A stretch of 64,000 bases of DNA, from positions 496,001-560,000 of the forward strand of contig JACKAF010000001.1 in assembly GCA_020635235.1 (NCBI GenBank), read 5' to 3'. The notes beneath the pieces are model-generated. The model was not told the DNA's origin and ran no database searches. It saw nothing but the letters and a program-made list of their open reading frames with translations. Each line of letters opens with the position of its first letter. Positions within the stretch are counted from its first letter, which is position 1. Made by a program: the position numbers and the translations under genes. This document shows, piece after piece, positions 1 through 8,908 of this stretch. This DNA is from Pseudobdellovibrionaceae bacterium. GTDB lineage: Bacteria; Bdellovibrionota; FAC87; UBA2466; JACKAF01.

Positions 1-696
1 GTGACGATCGCCTACGGGTGGCGCAAGTTTGTGGCAGTCGAGTCGCTCAACCTACACCTTGAGAAAGGTGGCAGCCTGGCCTTGTTGGGTCTAAATGGTG
101 CGGGCAAAACCTCCACCATTAGGCTCCTGATGGGAATGGTCCGTCCCCAAATAGGACAAGTCGAGATCTTCGGTACCAGGCCGGGCGATCTGAAAGCCCT
201 CGCCCGCATTGGCTTTGCTCCAGAAGAGGCCACCCCGCCGGAATACTTGAAGGGCGAGGAATACCTGGACTTCGTAGCTTCCTTTCGTTTGAAGGGCAGA
301 GAAGCCCGCAAGAAAGCCGTTTCCGATCTCATGCAGTGGTTTGAGATGCCAGCGCAACGTCGAATCCGCGACTATTCCAAAGGCATGCGCCGAAAGCTTA
401 TCCTGGCCCAGGCGCTCATTGGCGATCCGGAGCTGCTCATTTTGGACGAGCCATTAAATGGCCTGGATCCGCTCTTCATCATGAAGCTGCGGGAACGTGT
501 CGAGGGCTATGTGAAAAACGGCGGCTCCCTCCTCCTAAGCTCCCATATCTTGGCGGAGGTCGAGAAGGTCTGCACCTCCGTTGCCATCATCAGGGAAGGC
601 CAAGTTGCGTTCACGGGCTCCAGTGCCGAGGCCATTCAGCAGTATGGCTCCATTGAAAAGGCCTTCGCTCACTTTGTTGGAAGGGATGGGGCATGA
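1..696 (+). CDS. ABC transporter ATP-binding protein, 5' end cut by window
   Basis: This is the ATPase subunit of an ABC transporter that would hydrolyse ATP in the cytoplasm to drive the membrane subunit encoded next. Visible motifs are Walker A (GLNGAGKT, residues 30-37), a signature-like YSKGMRRK, Walker B (LLILDEP) and the H-loop SSHIL. The reading frame is open from base 1 and begins just before the usual first-strand tyrosine (IAYG), so roughly ten N-terminal residues probably lie upstream and the GTG at base 1 is probably not the true start. It overlaps the next gene by 4 bp (ATGA), which supports translational coupling. The short domain with a C-terminal tail resembles exporters of the ABC-2/gliding type. 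The substrate cannot be told. Confidence 0.9.
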   Translation: MTIAYGWRKFVAVESLNLHLEKGGSLALLGLNGAGKTSTIRLLMGMVRPQIGQVEIFGTRPGDLKALARIGFAPEEATPPEYLKGEEYLDFVASFRLKGREARKKAVSDLMQWFEMPAQRRIRDYSKGMRRKLILAQALIGDPELLILDEPLNGLDPLFIMKLRERVEGYVKNGGSLLLSSHILAEVEKVCTSVAIIREGQVAFTGSSAEAIQQYGSIEKAFAHFVGRDGA

Positions 697-1496
697 TAGC
701 GCTTTGGAGACACTTCCTAATCCACCTCTTTAGAACGCGCCTCTTCTATTTGTGCATGGGCCTAAGCTTCTTTGCCTTCTTTATTCCGCTGAAACTTGCG
801 GATGCCATTACTATCCACGTGCAGGAGATGGAACAGGCGATCACCGGGGAGAACATTTTTCTCATCTTGTTTTTTGTGGCCATGAGTTTGGGGGGATTCA
901 TTTCCATGGTTTACGGTGTTTGGGTTGTACCCTACTTGCACCAGGGGCCACGCGTCTTTCTGAGTTTTGGTTTGCCAGTTGCAAAGTGGAAGGTTCCGAT
1001 TGCTTACGCGCTGACCTTTCTTTGCCTCATTGCTTTGCAGAACACCATCATGTTTACCCTTCATGGTTTCATGTTCGGTTACGAGGCCTACCAAGACGGC
1101 TTCCCTTTGAAGGGTCTATTGATGGTGCAGCTTTTCCAGATCCTTTCTTTGGAAGTTACGATGTTCCTTTTTGCAACCCTCGCCCTCTTTTTCGGCCGTA
1201 TTGCCGCAACGGTCTTGGGAACCGCCATCTTTTCTATCGCACAGGTTTGCGGATTTATCTTCGCGACCGATCTGGGGGCGGAAATCCAATCGAAATCCGC
1301 CGGGCTGACTCTGGTGCGCCACATTTATGAAATTCTTCCGCCGTGGGATAAGGTTTTGGTTCGCATCACTCAGCAGCTCAAAGAGGCCAATATTCCGGAT
1401 CCCCAACTCATCCCGTGGGGGATCTGGCTGGTCCTGCTAGGGGCGGCCTTCGTGGTGGGCCTCCGCTTCCCGCTTCTCACCAAGGGCACTGATTAA
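693..1496 (+). CDS. ABC transporter membrane subunit
   Basis: A 267-residue integral membrane protein with about six hydrophobic helices, starting with one at residues 14-34. It overlaps the preceding ATPase gene by 4 bp, so it is very probably the partner permease of that ATPase in an ABC-2-like exporter. The helices sit near residues 14-34, 54-82, 105-130, 148-172, 174-195 and 243-258, with a polar stretch (about 200-240) before the last. No extracytoplasmic binding protein lies nearby, which fits export rather than import. I do not recognise the precise family, and the substrate is unknown. Confidence 0.75.
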   Translation: MIALWRHFLIHLFRTRLFYLCMGLSFFAFFIPLKLADAITIHVQEMEQAITGENIFLILFFVAMSLGGFISMVYGVWVVPYLHQGPRVFLSFGLPVAKWKVPIAYALTFLCLIALQNTIMFTLHGFMFGYEAYQDGFPLKGLLMVQLFQILSLEVTMFLFATLALFFGRIAATVLGTAIFSIAQVCGFIFATDLGAEIQSKSAGLTLVRHIYEILPPWDKVLVRITQQLKEANIPDPQLIPWGIWLVLLGAAFVVGLRFPLLTKGTD

Positions 1497-1567
1497 CGCT
1501 GCGTGCGGTCTTGGAAAGCCCTTAAAGTCGCAGTAAATTAGTCAGAACACACCACGAGGCCAAATTC

Positions 1568-2677
1568 ATGAAAGTCCCTTTTTCTTTTTTGACTGAGCAG
1601 TTTTCCGATCCGGAACCCATATTTGAATCGATCCGCAACTTTCTCAAACGCTGTGACTTCACTTTGGGTGAAGATCTTCTCGAGTTCGAAAAGAAGTACG
1701 CCACCTATACGGGTGCAAAGCACGCGGTTGGAGTCGGCACGGGCACGGACGCGCTTAGCCTGTCTCTGAAGATGCTTGGTGTCGGTGCCGGGGATGAAGT
1801 GATTACGCCACCAAACAGTTTTTTTGCCACAACGGGAGCGATCGTACAGACGGGGGCTACTCCTGTCTTTGTCGATGCCGCCGCAGGCGATCTGAACATC
1901 GATGTCAGCCAAATTGAGGCGGCAATTGGAAAGAAAACTAAAGCGATCGTACCGGTTCACTGGGCAGGGTGTCCCGCCGACATGCCTGCGATCATGGCCC
2001 TCGCCAAGAAGCACGGTCTATTTGTCGTCGAGGATGCCTGCCAAGCCTTGGGAGCGCGGATCGGCGGCCAGCATGTCGGGACTTTTGGCGACGCCGCTGG
2101 CTTTAGCTGCCACCCTCTCAAGCCTTTGCATGTTTGGGGCGATGGGGGCGTCATCATTACCAACTCGGACGAACTTGCGGAAAAACTTCGCCTTTATCGC
2201 AACCATGGTATGGAGGATAGGGACACGATTCGATTCTGGGGCGTAAACAGTCGATTTGATAATCTCCACGCCATCGTGGGGAACTACGTTTTTGAAACTT
2301 TGGATGAAACCATCGAGACTCGCATTGCTCATGCAACTCGCTATGATGCCGCACTCGATTGCAAAGAGTTAGCAGCCCACCTGGAAGTTCCCAAACGAAC
2401 CCCGGAAAACCGCCACGTCTTTCACCTGTACAAGATTCAGGTAAAAGACCGGACGGGTCTTTTGGAGCACCTTAAAGCTGCTGGAGTGGAAGCCAAGATC
2501 CACTACCCTACTCCTTTGCATTTGCAGCCGGCCGCTACGGCACTGGGACACAAGAAAGGTGATTTCCCGGTAACCGAGAACGAAGCCGCCCATACTTTGA
2601 CGCTACCCTGTCATCAGTATTTGAGCAGTGAGCAAATCGATTATACGATCGAGAAAGTACGCCAATACTACGCTTAG
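1568..2677 (+). CDS. DegT/DnrJ/EryC1/StrS family sugar aminotransferase (copy 1)
   Basis: A PLP-dependent enzyme of the family that transaminates keto-sugar nucleotides, usually for surface polysaccharide or glycan amino-sugars. The 369 residues match the family length. Family hallmarks are GVGTGTDALSLSLKMLGVG near residue 55, the VEDACQALGA segment (PLP-ring Asp) and the Schiff-base lysine in HPLKPLHVWGDGG (Lys about 185). The C-terminal half has the usual KIHYPTPLHLQPA segment. It is followed 13 bp later by a paralogue sharing all these motifs, so the two likely act in one pathway or on two related sugars. The sugar substrate cannot be read from sequence alone. Confidence 0.9.
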   Translation: MKVPFSFLTEQFSDPEPIFESIRNFLKRCDFTLGEDLLEFEKKYATYTGAKHAVGVGTGTDALSLSLKMLGVGAGDEVITPPNSFFATTGAIVQTGATPVFVDAAAGDLNIDVSQIEAAIGKKTKAIVPVHWAGCPADMPAIMALAKKHGLFVVEDACQALGARIGGQHVGTFGDAAGFSCHPLKPLHVWGDGGVIITNSDELAEKLRLYRNHGMEDRDTIRFWGVNSRFDNLHAIVGNYVFETLDETIETRIAHATRYDAALDCKELAAHLEVPKRTPENRHVFHLYKIQVKDRTGLLEHLKAAGVEAKIHYPTPLHLQPAATALGHKKGDFPVTENEAAHTLTLPCHQYLSSEQIDYTIEKVRQYYA

Positions 2678-2690
2678 GCAAGAGGGCCCG

Positions 2691-3851
2691 ATGCAGTACA
2701 AAGATAATTCCGTCCAGAATGCGCAACCCAGGTATAGAGTTCCGTTCGTTTCTTTACGTAGCGCCCAAAAAGACAAGCAGTTTGACACGATTCTTAAGCG
2801 CATTCGGGAAATGTACGAAAATTCTCAGTTCATTCTGGGGCCGCAAGTAGAAGCCTTCGAGCAAAGTTTCGCCCAGCTCGCTGGTTGCGCCCATGCGGTG
2901 GGGGTCAACTCCGGTACCGACGCGATGATTCTCGCTTTACGCGCATTGGGAGTCGGTGCAGGCGACGAAGTAATTACCGTCGCTAATTCCTTTATCGCTT
3001 CGGTGAGTGCTGTGAGCTTGTGCGGCGCGACCCCAGTCTTGGTCGACGTGGCTGCGGATTACAATATGGATCCGGATGCGCTGGAAAAAGCCATTAACGC
3101 AAAAACCAAAGCGGTAATTGTTGTGCATTTGACCGGCATGCCTTGTCGCATGGATCGAATTGAAGAAATATGCGCTGCCGTAAAAGTGCCCATCATTGAA
3201 GACGCGGCTCAAGCCGTAGGCGCCACGTGGGATGGGAAGCGAGTCGGGGGAATCGGAAAAGTGGGTTGTTTCAGTTTGCACCCCCTCAAAAATCTCCATG
3301 TGTGGGGAGATGGTGGTGTGGCCACTACCAATGATCCTGATCTGGCAGAGCGCCTTCGCAAAGAGCGTAATCACGGATTGAAGAACCGGGACGAAGTGGA
3401 GTTTTTTTCCTTTAACTCGCGCCTCGATTCCGTACAGGCGATTGTCGGTCTGAGTGCGGTGGAAATGTTGCCTGACGTGATCGCCCAGCGGCGTAAGAAT
3501 GCTGCCCTGTATGACTCGCGTTTGCGATCCCTTAAAGGCTATCTGGAAATACCCGTCGCGGACCCAAAGGCCTTTGCGACCTACCACCTCTACGTGGTGG
3601 CGGCCGAGCGCCGGGAGGCGCTGAGAGACCATTTGGATAAGTCGGGAGTGGAAACGAAAATCCACTACCCCATTCCTGCGCACCTCCAGGAAGCGGCAAG
3701 AGCATTGGGAATTCCCAGAGGAAGCCTCCCGGTTACCGAGGCGCTTGCAAATAAGATCCTCTCGCTGCCGATCCACGAAAACCTCCAGGAATCACAGATT
3801 CTGGAGGTCTGTGATCTCATTGAGCATTTCTATCAGCGGGGAATTGCCTAG
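2691..3851 (+). CDS. DegT/DnrJ/EryC1/StrS family sugar aminotransferase (copy 2)
   Basis: The second of two tandem PLP-dependent sugar aminotransferases, 386 residues. I chose the ATG at 2691 because AGAGGG lies just upstream and it starts after the stop of copy 1; an in-frame start at 2628 would overlap copy 1. Motifs are GVNSGTDAMILALRALGVG, the PLP-ring segment EDAAQAVGA and the Schiff-base lysine in HPLKNLHVWGDGG (Lys about 200). It parallels copy 1 along its length, with an N-terminal extension of about 20 residues, so the pair looks like an old tandem duplication. Downstream comes a non-related small secreted gene, so the amino-sugar unit probably ends here. Confidence 0.9.
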   Translation: MQYKDNSVQNAQPRYRVPFVSLRSAQKDKQFDTILKRIREMYENSQFILGPQVEAFEQSFAQLAGCAHAVGVNSGTDAMILALRALGVGAGDEVITVANSFIASVSAVSLCGATPVLVDVAADYNMDPDALEKAINAKTKAVIVVHLTGMPCRMDRIEEICAAVKVPIIEDAAQAVGATWDGKRVGGIGKVGCFSLHPLKNLHVWGDGGVATTNDPDLAERLRKERNHGLKNRDEVEFFSFNSRLDSVQAIVGLSAVEMLPDVIAQRRKNAALYDSRLRSLKGYLEIPVADPKAFATYHLYVVAAERREALRDHLDKSGVETKIHYPIPAHLQEAARALGIPRGSLPVTEALANKILSLPIHENLQESQILEVCDLIEHFYQRGIA

Positions 3852-3870
3852 AATTCCCTTCCACAGCGGA

Positions 3871-3904
3871 TTGACGCCCGGCCCCATTACGTCGTACTAA
3901 TATA
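3871..3904 (+). promoter_or_regulatory. Candidate sigma-70-like promoter for the Cys-rich protein gene
   Basis: TTGACG at 3871-3876 is followed after 18 bp by TACTAA, overlapping TAATATAG, about 100 bp before the small secreted-protein gene. The -35 is a good match and the -10 a weak one, so this is only a candidate. Confidence 0.25.
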
Positions 3905-4000
3905 GAGAGTCATGGGGATGGGGTACCTGCCTGGAGGCTGTGCCCTCGATAGAACAAGGTTCTATCTAGATTCAAGACATACTAGGGAACGGGGTACAAT

Positions 4001-4273
4001 TTGAGACGCTTGATGTGGGCCTTTCTGGCCTTGCTATTCATTTCAGTAGGAGTGCGTGGGGAAACAGAGGCGCCGTCCTGGTTAAGCATGGAGGCGTTGG
4101 GGCAGCAGCAGTGTGCGCGGTGGGAAGGCCGTGCGTTCACTGGTTGCCAGGCGTCCGCTGCCGAATGCAAAGAGTCTTGTGACGCTCGTATCGCCGTGCC
4201 ACTCACCGATGAAACTCAGTGGGTGTGCCCTTCGGAGGCCGAACCCATCATCTGTTGTTGCCCGAAGAGTTAG
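4001..4273 (+). CDS. Small cysteine-rich secreted protein
   Basis: A 90-residue protein with a short basic N-terminus and a hydrophobic stretch (MWAFLALLFISVGVRG) typical of a signal peptide, so it is probably exported. The mature part of about 70 residues contains eight cysteines, ending in ICCCPKS, which suggests a compact disulphide-bonded fold. The TTG at 4001 gives the most complete signal peptide; an ATG at 4013 in the same frame is also possible. It runs convergently into gspN with a 4-bp overlap of the two 3' ends. I do not recognise the family. It could be a small effector, inhibitor or metal-binding peptide, but nothing shows which. Confidence 0.6.
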   Translation: MRRLMWAFLALLFISVGVRGETEAPSWLSMEALGQQQCARWEGRAFTGCQASAAECKESCDARIAVPLTDETQWVCPSEAEPIICCCPKS

Positions 4274-5178
4274 CGCGGGATGGGTTGAGGGAGTGGTCCA
4301 AAGCTTCCCATGTCGGTGAGCTGCGCAAGAGTCTTGTCCCATTGCATGGCGTAGCTCCCGTTGCTAAGTAGGAACGTACTCAAATAGCCCTTGAGGTCCC
4401 GCGCGTTCTGAGAGTTAGCAAACGCGTCCGACATCTGAACGTCCAACCGCAGTTTCAGGTGAGACTGGTAAAAGTTTGGTTCTAGCTTCAATTGGCCCGT
4501 CAGTTTGATGGTCATGTCGGACTTACCATCACCGAACTGGAATTCCACAATTTCCGCAACGCCATTGCTGATATTAATGATGATTTTACCCGGACCAAAC
4601 TTGGTAGGCTCAGAGATGCTAAAATACGGCGGGTAGTTTTGTGGTTGGAGTACCAGGTTTTTTCCCTCCAGCCTCACATAGCCTGAGGACTCCGAAGGTT
4701 GTTTGAAGTTCAGTCCCAAGTCGATGTCGCCGGAGATGGGGCCGGAAATCGGTGCTGGAGTTTGGTAAAAGGTAATGGCTTTGCCGTCAAACTTCGTCAA
4801 TTCTGCGCCGATCCGATACGCGTCGCCTCCATCTACGAAGCGAAACCAGAGATCGCCTCCCGTTGAAACTTCATCTAGAGATCCCGAGTAGGAAAGGGCT
4901 GGTGGCCAGAGTTGTCCAATTCCAACACGGACAACCGCTTCCTTTGCCCCAATGCGAAAACCCGCGCTTTGCACATCGACATTTAGGTTAGTGAATGAAA
5001 TTCCGGGCCAACCAAAAAAAGACAGGCCCATGTCGTCGGCAGTCATCAAAATGCCGGATCCGCGGTAAATCTGCTCGAATATCTTGCCGCGAAAATTCTT
5101 AAACGGGAACTGAACGAGCACGAAAAAGAAAAACAAGGCCACACAAATGAGGATGGTTTTAGGGGCTGGCTTGGTCAC
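4270..5178 (-). CDS. gspN: Type II secretion system protein GspN
   Basis: The last gene of the twelve-gene type II secretion operon, 302 residues. It has one N-terminal transmembrane segment (ILICVALFFFFVLVQF) followed by a periplasmic region predicted to be beta-rich, with DVQSAGFRIGAKEAVVRVG resembling the AsmA-like bilayer-spanning GspN family. GspN is an accessory inner-membrane component found mainly in delta-proteobacterial and some other systems. Its start overlaps the gspM stop by 4 bp (ATGA), so the two are translationally coupled. Identification rests on position after gspM, length and the overall pattern. Confidence 0.8.
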   Translation of the reverse strand: MTKPAPKTILICVALFFFFVLVQFPFKNFRGKIFEQIYRGSGILMTADDMGLSFFGWPGISFTNLNVDVQSAGFRIGAKEAVVRVGIGQLWPPALSYSGSLDEVSTGGDLWFRFVDGGDAYRIGAELTKFDGKAITFYQTPAPISGPISGDIDLGLNFKQPSESSGYVRLEGKNLVLQPQNYPPYFSISEPTKFGPGKIIINISNGVAEIVEFQFGDGKSDMTIKLTGQLKLEPNFYQSHLKLRLDVQMSDAFANSQNARDLKGYLSTFLLSNGSYAMQWDKTLAQLTDMGSFGPLPQPIPR

Positions 5179-5822
5179 GCACCCTCCCCGGGTTGGAAAA
5201 GGTAAGCTACTATCCCGATTTCGACGTTCATGTATCCCCGGATTTTCTCATCGTTCTTTATCGTGAGAGAGGAGATGCTAGTATTGTAACGATCAAATTC
5301 AATGTTTTCGAGGAAGCTCTTCAACTGGTGCAAGTTGGCCCGCTGAATGGTGACCTTGGCTTGTTTGATTCGTATTTCTTGCTTGCCCTTACCGTCGCCT
5401 TGGGCGTTTTCGGTCTCCTCCACCTGAAGCATACGAGGAGAGATTTTTGCGAGCCGACCCTGCGTTAACAGGTGCTGCTTGAAGGCACCTTGCTGGGAAA
5501 GCCGGCTACTTCTTTCCAAAAGTTCCATTTGGCCGCCCCGGCTACTGCTTTCGCGCTGGTATTCTTGGAGCAAGGATATCATCTCTTGGGCATTGCGGAT
5601 TTCACGGGAGTAGGACCACAGGCTCAAGTAGGACGAGACCAGATAGCCCACTACAATAAGGATGGCTCCGCCTAAACCAGCCATGGTGACTTGCTTTTGC
5701 TGGTTGGGCGGTAGGCTAGCGTAGCGGTCGTAGAGCATCTCTACGTATTTGTTATCGTATACCTTGGTCAGCATCGGCGCATTTTCGCGCAGCCAGCTCT
5801 TAACTTTAGAGGAAACCGACAT
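5175..5822 (-). CDS. gspM: Type II secretion system protein GspM
   Basis: A 215-residue bitopic inner-membrane protein: a cytoplasmic N-terminus of about 45 residues, one membrane helix (MAGLGGAILIVVGYLVSSYL), a periplasmic coiled-coil-like stretch (about 75-110) and a C-terminal ferredoxin-like domain ending YMNVEIGIVAYLF. This is the PilO-like architecture of GspM, which pairs with GspL in the inner-membrane platform that links the GspE ATPase to pseudopilus assembly. It lies 3 bp after gspL. The sequence is divergent, as usual for GspM, so order in the operon carries much of the assignment. Confidence 0.85.
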   Translation of the reverse strand: MSVSSKVKSWLRENAPMLTKVYDNKYVEMLYDRYASLPPNQQKQVTMAGLGGAILIVVGYLVSSYLSLWSYSREIRNAQEMISLLQEYQRESSSRGGQMELLERSSRLSQQGAFKQHLLTQGRLAKISPRMLQVEETENAQGDGKGKQEIRIKQAKVTIQRANLHQLKSFLENIEFDRYNTSISSLTIKNDEKIRGYMNVEIGIVAYLFQPGEGA

Positions 5823-5825
5823 TTG

Positions 5826-7439
5826 TTATCTTCCTTCTATCTCACCACGGTAGGTGAACCTTTTTCCTTCTTGGTTCAACGTTACATTCTTAAACTCTGG
5901 AATCTTTTTGAAGTTTTCCGTAACTAGGGTCAACTCTCCTCCGTGCAGCACGCCTTCAACCAGGAAAGACCGGTCATCAAGAGTCAAGGTATTCACATCC
6001 ACCTGTACGGTCTTGGGAAATGCCTGGCTTACGGCATTGACTATCTCAATCATCGGCGTGCGTTCCGAAGAGAACATCTTTAGTTTTTGGTCAAATTCCT
6101 TGTTTCTTTGCTTGATGTAATTTCTAAGTGCCTGTGGGCTTTGAGTAAGTGACAAGCGTAGCTTCTTAGGGATGTTCCGAAAAGTTTGCGAAAAAACTTT
6201 GCTCAATTCCTTGTCCGCGGCTGCCGCCTCCTCCTTGGCCAAGTTTGAGGCGATAGTCACATGTAGGAAAAGTATCAAGGCAAGCGCTCCCGCAAAACGC
6301 AATAGGCGCACCACGTGCGGATCTTTGAGCACGGTGCTGACCTCAGTGAGTGAGGTCTTCTTAGCCATGTCGCCCTTGCGGAAGTTGAAGAGGAGCGCGG
6401 CTTTTCTTTCAAAGACGGTCGCACGCCCAAAGGCCTCGCCAAAACGGGCAAGAGTGGTGGCCGGGAGATTGTGCCCTTGGCTCTCTTTCTCCAAGGCGGT
6501 GAAAGGCTCCACCGGTTTCTTAAAGCGGTGGGAGAGCATGCTCGTTAATCCTGACAAGACGCTGGTCCCGCCCGTGAGCAGAACCTTATCGACGTTCCTA
6601 CCGGATTGCGCTCTAAAGGCGACCAAGGTGTGCTGGATATCTGTAAAAAAAGGCACAAAGGACTGGTGCGCGGCGTGCGCCATGCTTTGCAGATCCCCAG
6701 CTAGGGTCTCCGGGTTTAGTTCAAGATTCAAATCCTGCTGTTTTCGGCGCTCCCCTTCTTCCATGGTTACGCCTAGGGAGTGGGCGATGGCATGCGAGAT
6801 GTGGGCGCCTCCCCACGGAATGCTCCGATAAAACTCCAGACGATCCGAATTGAGCACGGCCACCCCGGTTTTCAGGTGGCCCATGTCCAAAAGCAACACG
6901 CAGTGGGAATCCTCTGTTTCCGCGGACTTCTTTTTCCCGCCGATTGCCAGACTTCGCAGATAGAGATTCGTAACTCCCATTCCTTCAAATGTTAGCCAAT
7001 CTGGATCCACACCGACGGCCGCCAACCAATCCAAGTGGGTTTGAATATGGACTTTAGGAGCAATTGCCGCTGCCACCAAACTCCCGTCCTTGGTCTTGGT
7101 GATATGGTGCTCAACGATAGCGTTGTCCAGCTTGAAGGGAACGTTGTCTTCCAGCTCAAAACGGTACATCTGCTCCACTTTTTTTGTCTGCTTAATGGGG
7201 AGGTGGAAAAAGCGCAGACCGGTTTGCGACATCGGCAGGCTTGTGACGATTTTTTCGGGATGGTGCGGGAGCCGATCCATCAATTTTGCGACGGCTTCCT
7301 TGTAAGCCTGCTCCGGATCGGTCATCTCCAATGGAAGGCGGACTTCATGGAAATCTAGGACTTCCGCGCGGCGAAAGCGCGTCTCAATTTCTACCGCCTT
7401 GAGGCTCCAAGAGCCGAATTCGATGCCTAAGGTGCGCAT
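5826..7439 (-). CDS. gspL: Type II secretion system protein GspL (PilM-like plus PilN-like)
   Basis: A 537-residue assembly-platform protein. The N-terminal part (1-350) is an actin-like cytoplasmic domain, beginning LGIEFGSWSLKAVEI and containing LLTGGTSVLSGL, as in PilM. A membrane helix follows (about 392-410, FAGALALILFLHVTIA), then a PilN-like periplasmic domain to the end. It thus joins in one chain what type IV pili encode as PilM and PilN, as is normal for GspL. In the apparatus it recruits GspE to the inner membrane and contacts GspM. It lies 8 bp after gspK and 3 bp before gspM. Confidence 0.9.
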   Translation of the reverse strand: MRTLGIEFGSWSLKAVEIETRFRRAEVLDFHEVRLPLEMTDPEQAYKEAVAKLMDRLPHHPEKIVTSLPMSQTGLRFFHLPIKQTKKVEQMYRFELEDNVPFKLDNAIVEHHITKTKDGSLVAAAIAPKVHIQTHLDWLAAVGVDPDWLTFEGMGVTNLYLRSLAIGGKKKSAETEDSHCVLLLDMGHLKTGVAVLNSDRLEFYRSIPWGGAHISHAIAHSLGVTMEEGERRKQQDLNLELNPETLAGDLQSMAHAAHQSFVPFFTDIQHTLVAFRAQSGRNVDKVLLTGGTSVLSGLTSMLSHRFKKPVEPFTALEKESQGHNLPATTLARFGEAFGRATVFERKAALLFNFRKGDMAKKTSLTEVSTVLKDPHVVRLLRFAGALALILFLHVTIASNLAKEEAAAADKELSKVFSQTFRNIPKKLRLSLTQSPQALRNYIKQRNKEFDQKLKMFSSERTPMIEIVNAVSQAFPKTVQVDVNTLTLDDRSFLVEGVLHGGELTLVTENFKKIPEFKNVTLNQEGKRFTYRGEIEGR

Positions 7440-7447
7440 AGCTTCTC

Positions 7448-8908
7448 CTAGCTCTCCGACCAGTGCAAAAGTTTAAGGGCGTTGGGCTCTGGCTTTTGGG
7501 TAGCCGCAGATCCGCTTCCTGAGCTCGAGCCGGGGCTGGACCCGCCTATCTTCGCTCCCAAGAGCGGCACGCACTGCCCTTTGATGCGGCAGCAGTTTTG
7601 GCCATTCTCCTGATCCCAAGTTCCAGCGATCTTGCTTTTGCACTCTTCCTCATTTGCCGGTCGGTAAAGACATCTACCACCTGGCCGGATATCCCAAAAG
7701 CGTTCATTGCGGGAGTCCTTATTTACGCAGTCCGCCTGGTTGGCCACTCCCTCGACGACCTGCCCCGCTTTGTTTGCATGGACCAATGCGACTGCTACCT
7801 GCATGGAACGCTGAATCTCGCTCGCGCTCTTTTTGATAACGCCCATGGATTCAATCAAAAAAGACTCACTTCCAACGGTGAAGAACTCATCTGGATTAGA
7901 AAATTTTTCCTTAAAACCACTATACCCCAAGGTCCCGCCAACGTAATTCACGAAAGAACCAACGTCCGGAAAGGAGCCGATTTCATTGCGGTGCTTGATT
8001 ATTTCATCCAGCGCGCTTTCAGGGAGGTTAGAGTCGAGCGTCCGTAGGACCTCTCGGCTCATGGTGTTAATGTTGAGCCGGCCGTCATAGGAATAGACCG
8101 TGACGTAGGGTTTTAGCTTTCTAAAAAGGTTTTCATCAACTCCGCGTACCAAGCGGAGTTCGTCCACTGTGTAAAAGCGGTTTCTTTTGGCTCTGAACGG
8201 CGGCTCCTGGGATTCGTAAAATGCGTCTTTGTCGACACCGGCGTAACTCACATTTCCGGAGTTTATCCAGTCCATGATGTTGTAAACCACTTCTTCCGGT
8301 CGCAAGTTTCCAAATTCTTCAAAGGCGTCATCTGAGTCCCTGATGAAGCCTTCCATAAGGTTTACGAGCAGTCCCCCTACATAGCAGAAGAGTTCTGGGC
8401 AGGGATTCACAAAATCGATAGGGTCTCCCTTGTCCTTGCGCGTATCCATTAGAAAATTTAGGTTTATCTTATTTGACTCACTTTGGATGGTGTAAGAGTA
8501 CTGGCCGTCTTCGATTTGGGTTTGCTTTAGAGAGGTCAAAGCCGCATCTTTATCTGCCTTCAGAAGTCCTTCCAGTGAACTCGCTGCCGGCGGGAAAGGC
8601 GGCATGGGTAAACTCCAAACCAAATTGAGATAGGTTTGTACGGGGACGGCGCTGGCGGCACTCTTCACGTTTGGATCTTTTTGCAGGCGAGCGTAGAGAG
8701 CCAATCGTAAGAGCCCCATTCTCACACCTGCCTTAGCGAGATAGTGCGCCTGAACCTGGTTGAGTTCGTTAAAGGCGAGTTTTCGCTCCACCATGGTCGT
8801 GTACTGAAACTCAAACAGCATCAAGCTGATGAGCATCATGGCGACGAGCACCGTGAGGAGGGCCATCCCGCCCCGCTCGCGCAGGCTATGTCGTGCCTTA
8901 AAACTCAA
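7448..8908 (-). CDS. gspK: Type II secretion system minor pseudopilin GspK with long C-terminal extension
   Basis: The large minor pseudopilin that caps the pseudopilus tip together with GspI and GspJ. The prepilin leader RERGG precedes MALLTVLVAMMLISLML. As in other GspK proteins, the glutamate at position 5 of the mature protein is absent. The body contains the helix-hairpin-helix-like repeats of this family (AQHYLAKAGVR-type helix, then DELRLVRGVDENLF and LNINTMSREVL). At 486 residues it is longer than the usual 320-350. The extra C-terminus (about 385-486) has nine cysteines and a Gly/Ser-rich linker (GSSPGSSSGSGSAATQ). It overlaps the end of gspJ by 11 bp. Confidence 0.9.
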   Translation of the reverse strand: MSFKARHSLRERGGMALLTVLVAMMLISLMLFEFQYTTMVERKLAFNELNQVQAHYLAKAGVRMGLLRLALYARLQKDPNVKSAASAVPVQTYLNLVWSLPMPPFPPAASSLEGLLKADKDAALTSLKQTQIEDGQYSYTIQSESNKINLNFLMDTRKDKGDPIDFVNPCPELFCYVGGLLVNLMEGFIRDSDDAFEEFGNLRPEEVVYNIMDWINSGNVSYAGVDKDAFYESQEPPFRAKRNRFYTVDELRLVRGVDENLFRKLKPYVTVYSYDGRLNINTMSREVLRTLDSNLPESALDEIIKHRNEIGSFPDVGSFVNYVGGTLGYSGFKEKFSNPDEFFTVGSESFLIESMGVIKKSASEIQRSMQVAVALVHANKAGQVVEGVANQADCVNKDSRNERFWDIRPGGRCLYRPANEEECKSKIAGTWDQENGQNCCRIKGQCVPLLGAKIGGSSPGSSSGSGSAATQKPEPNALKLLHWSES

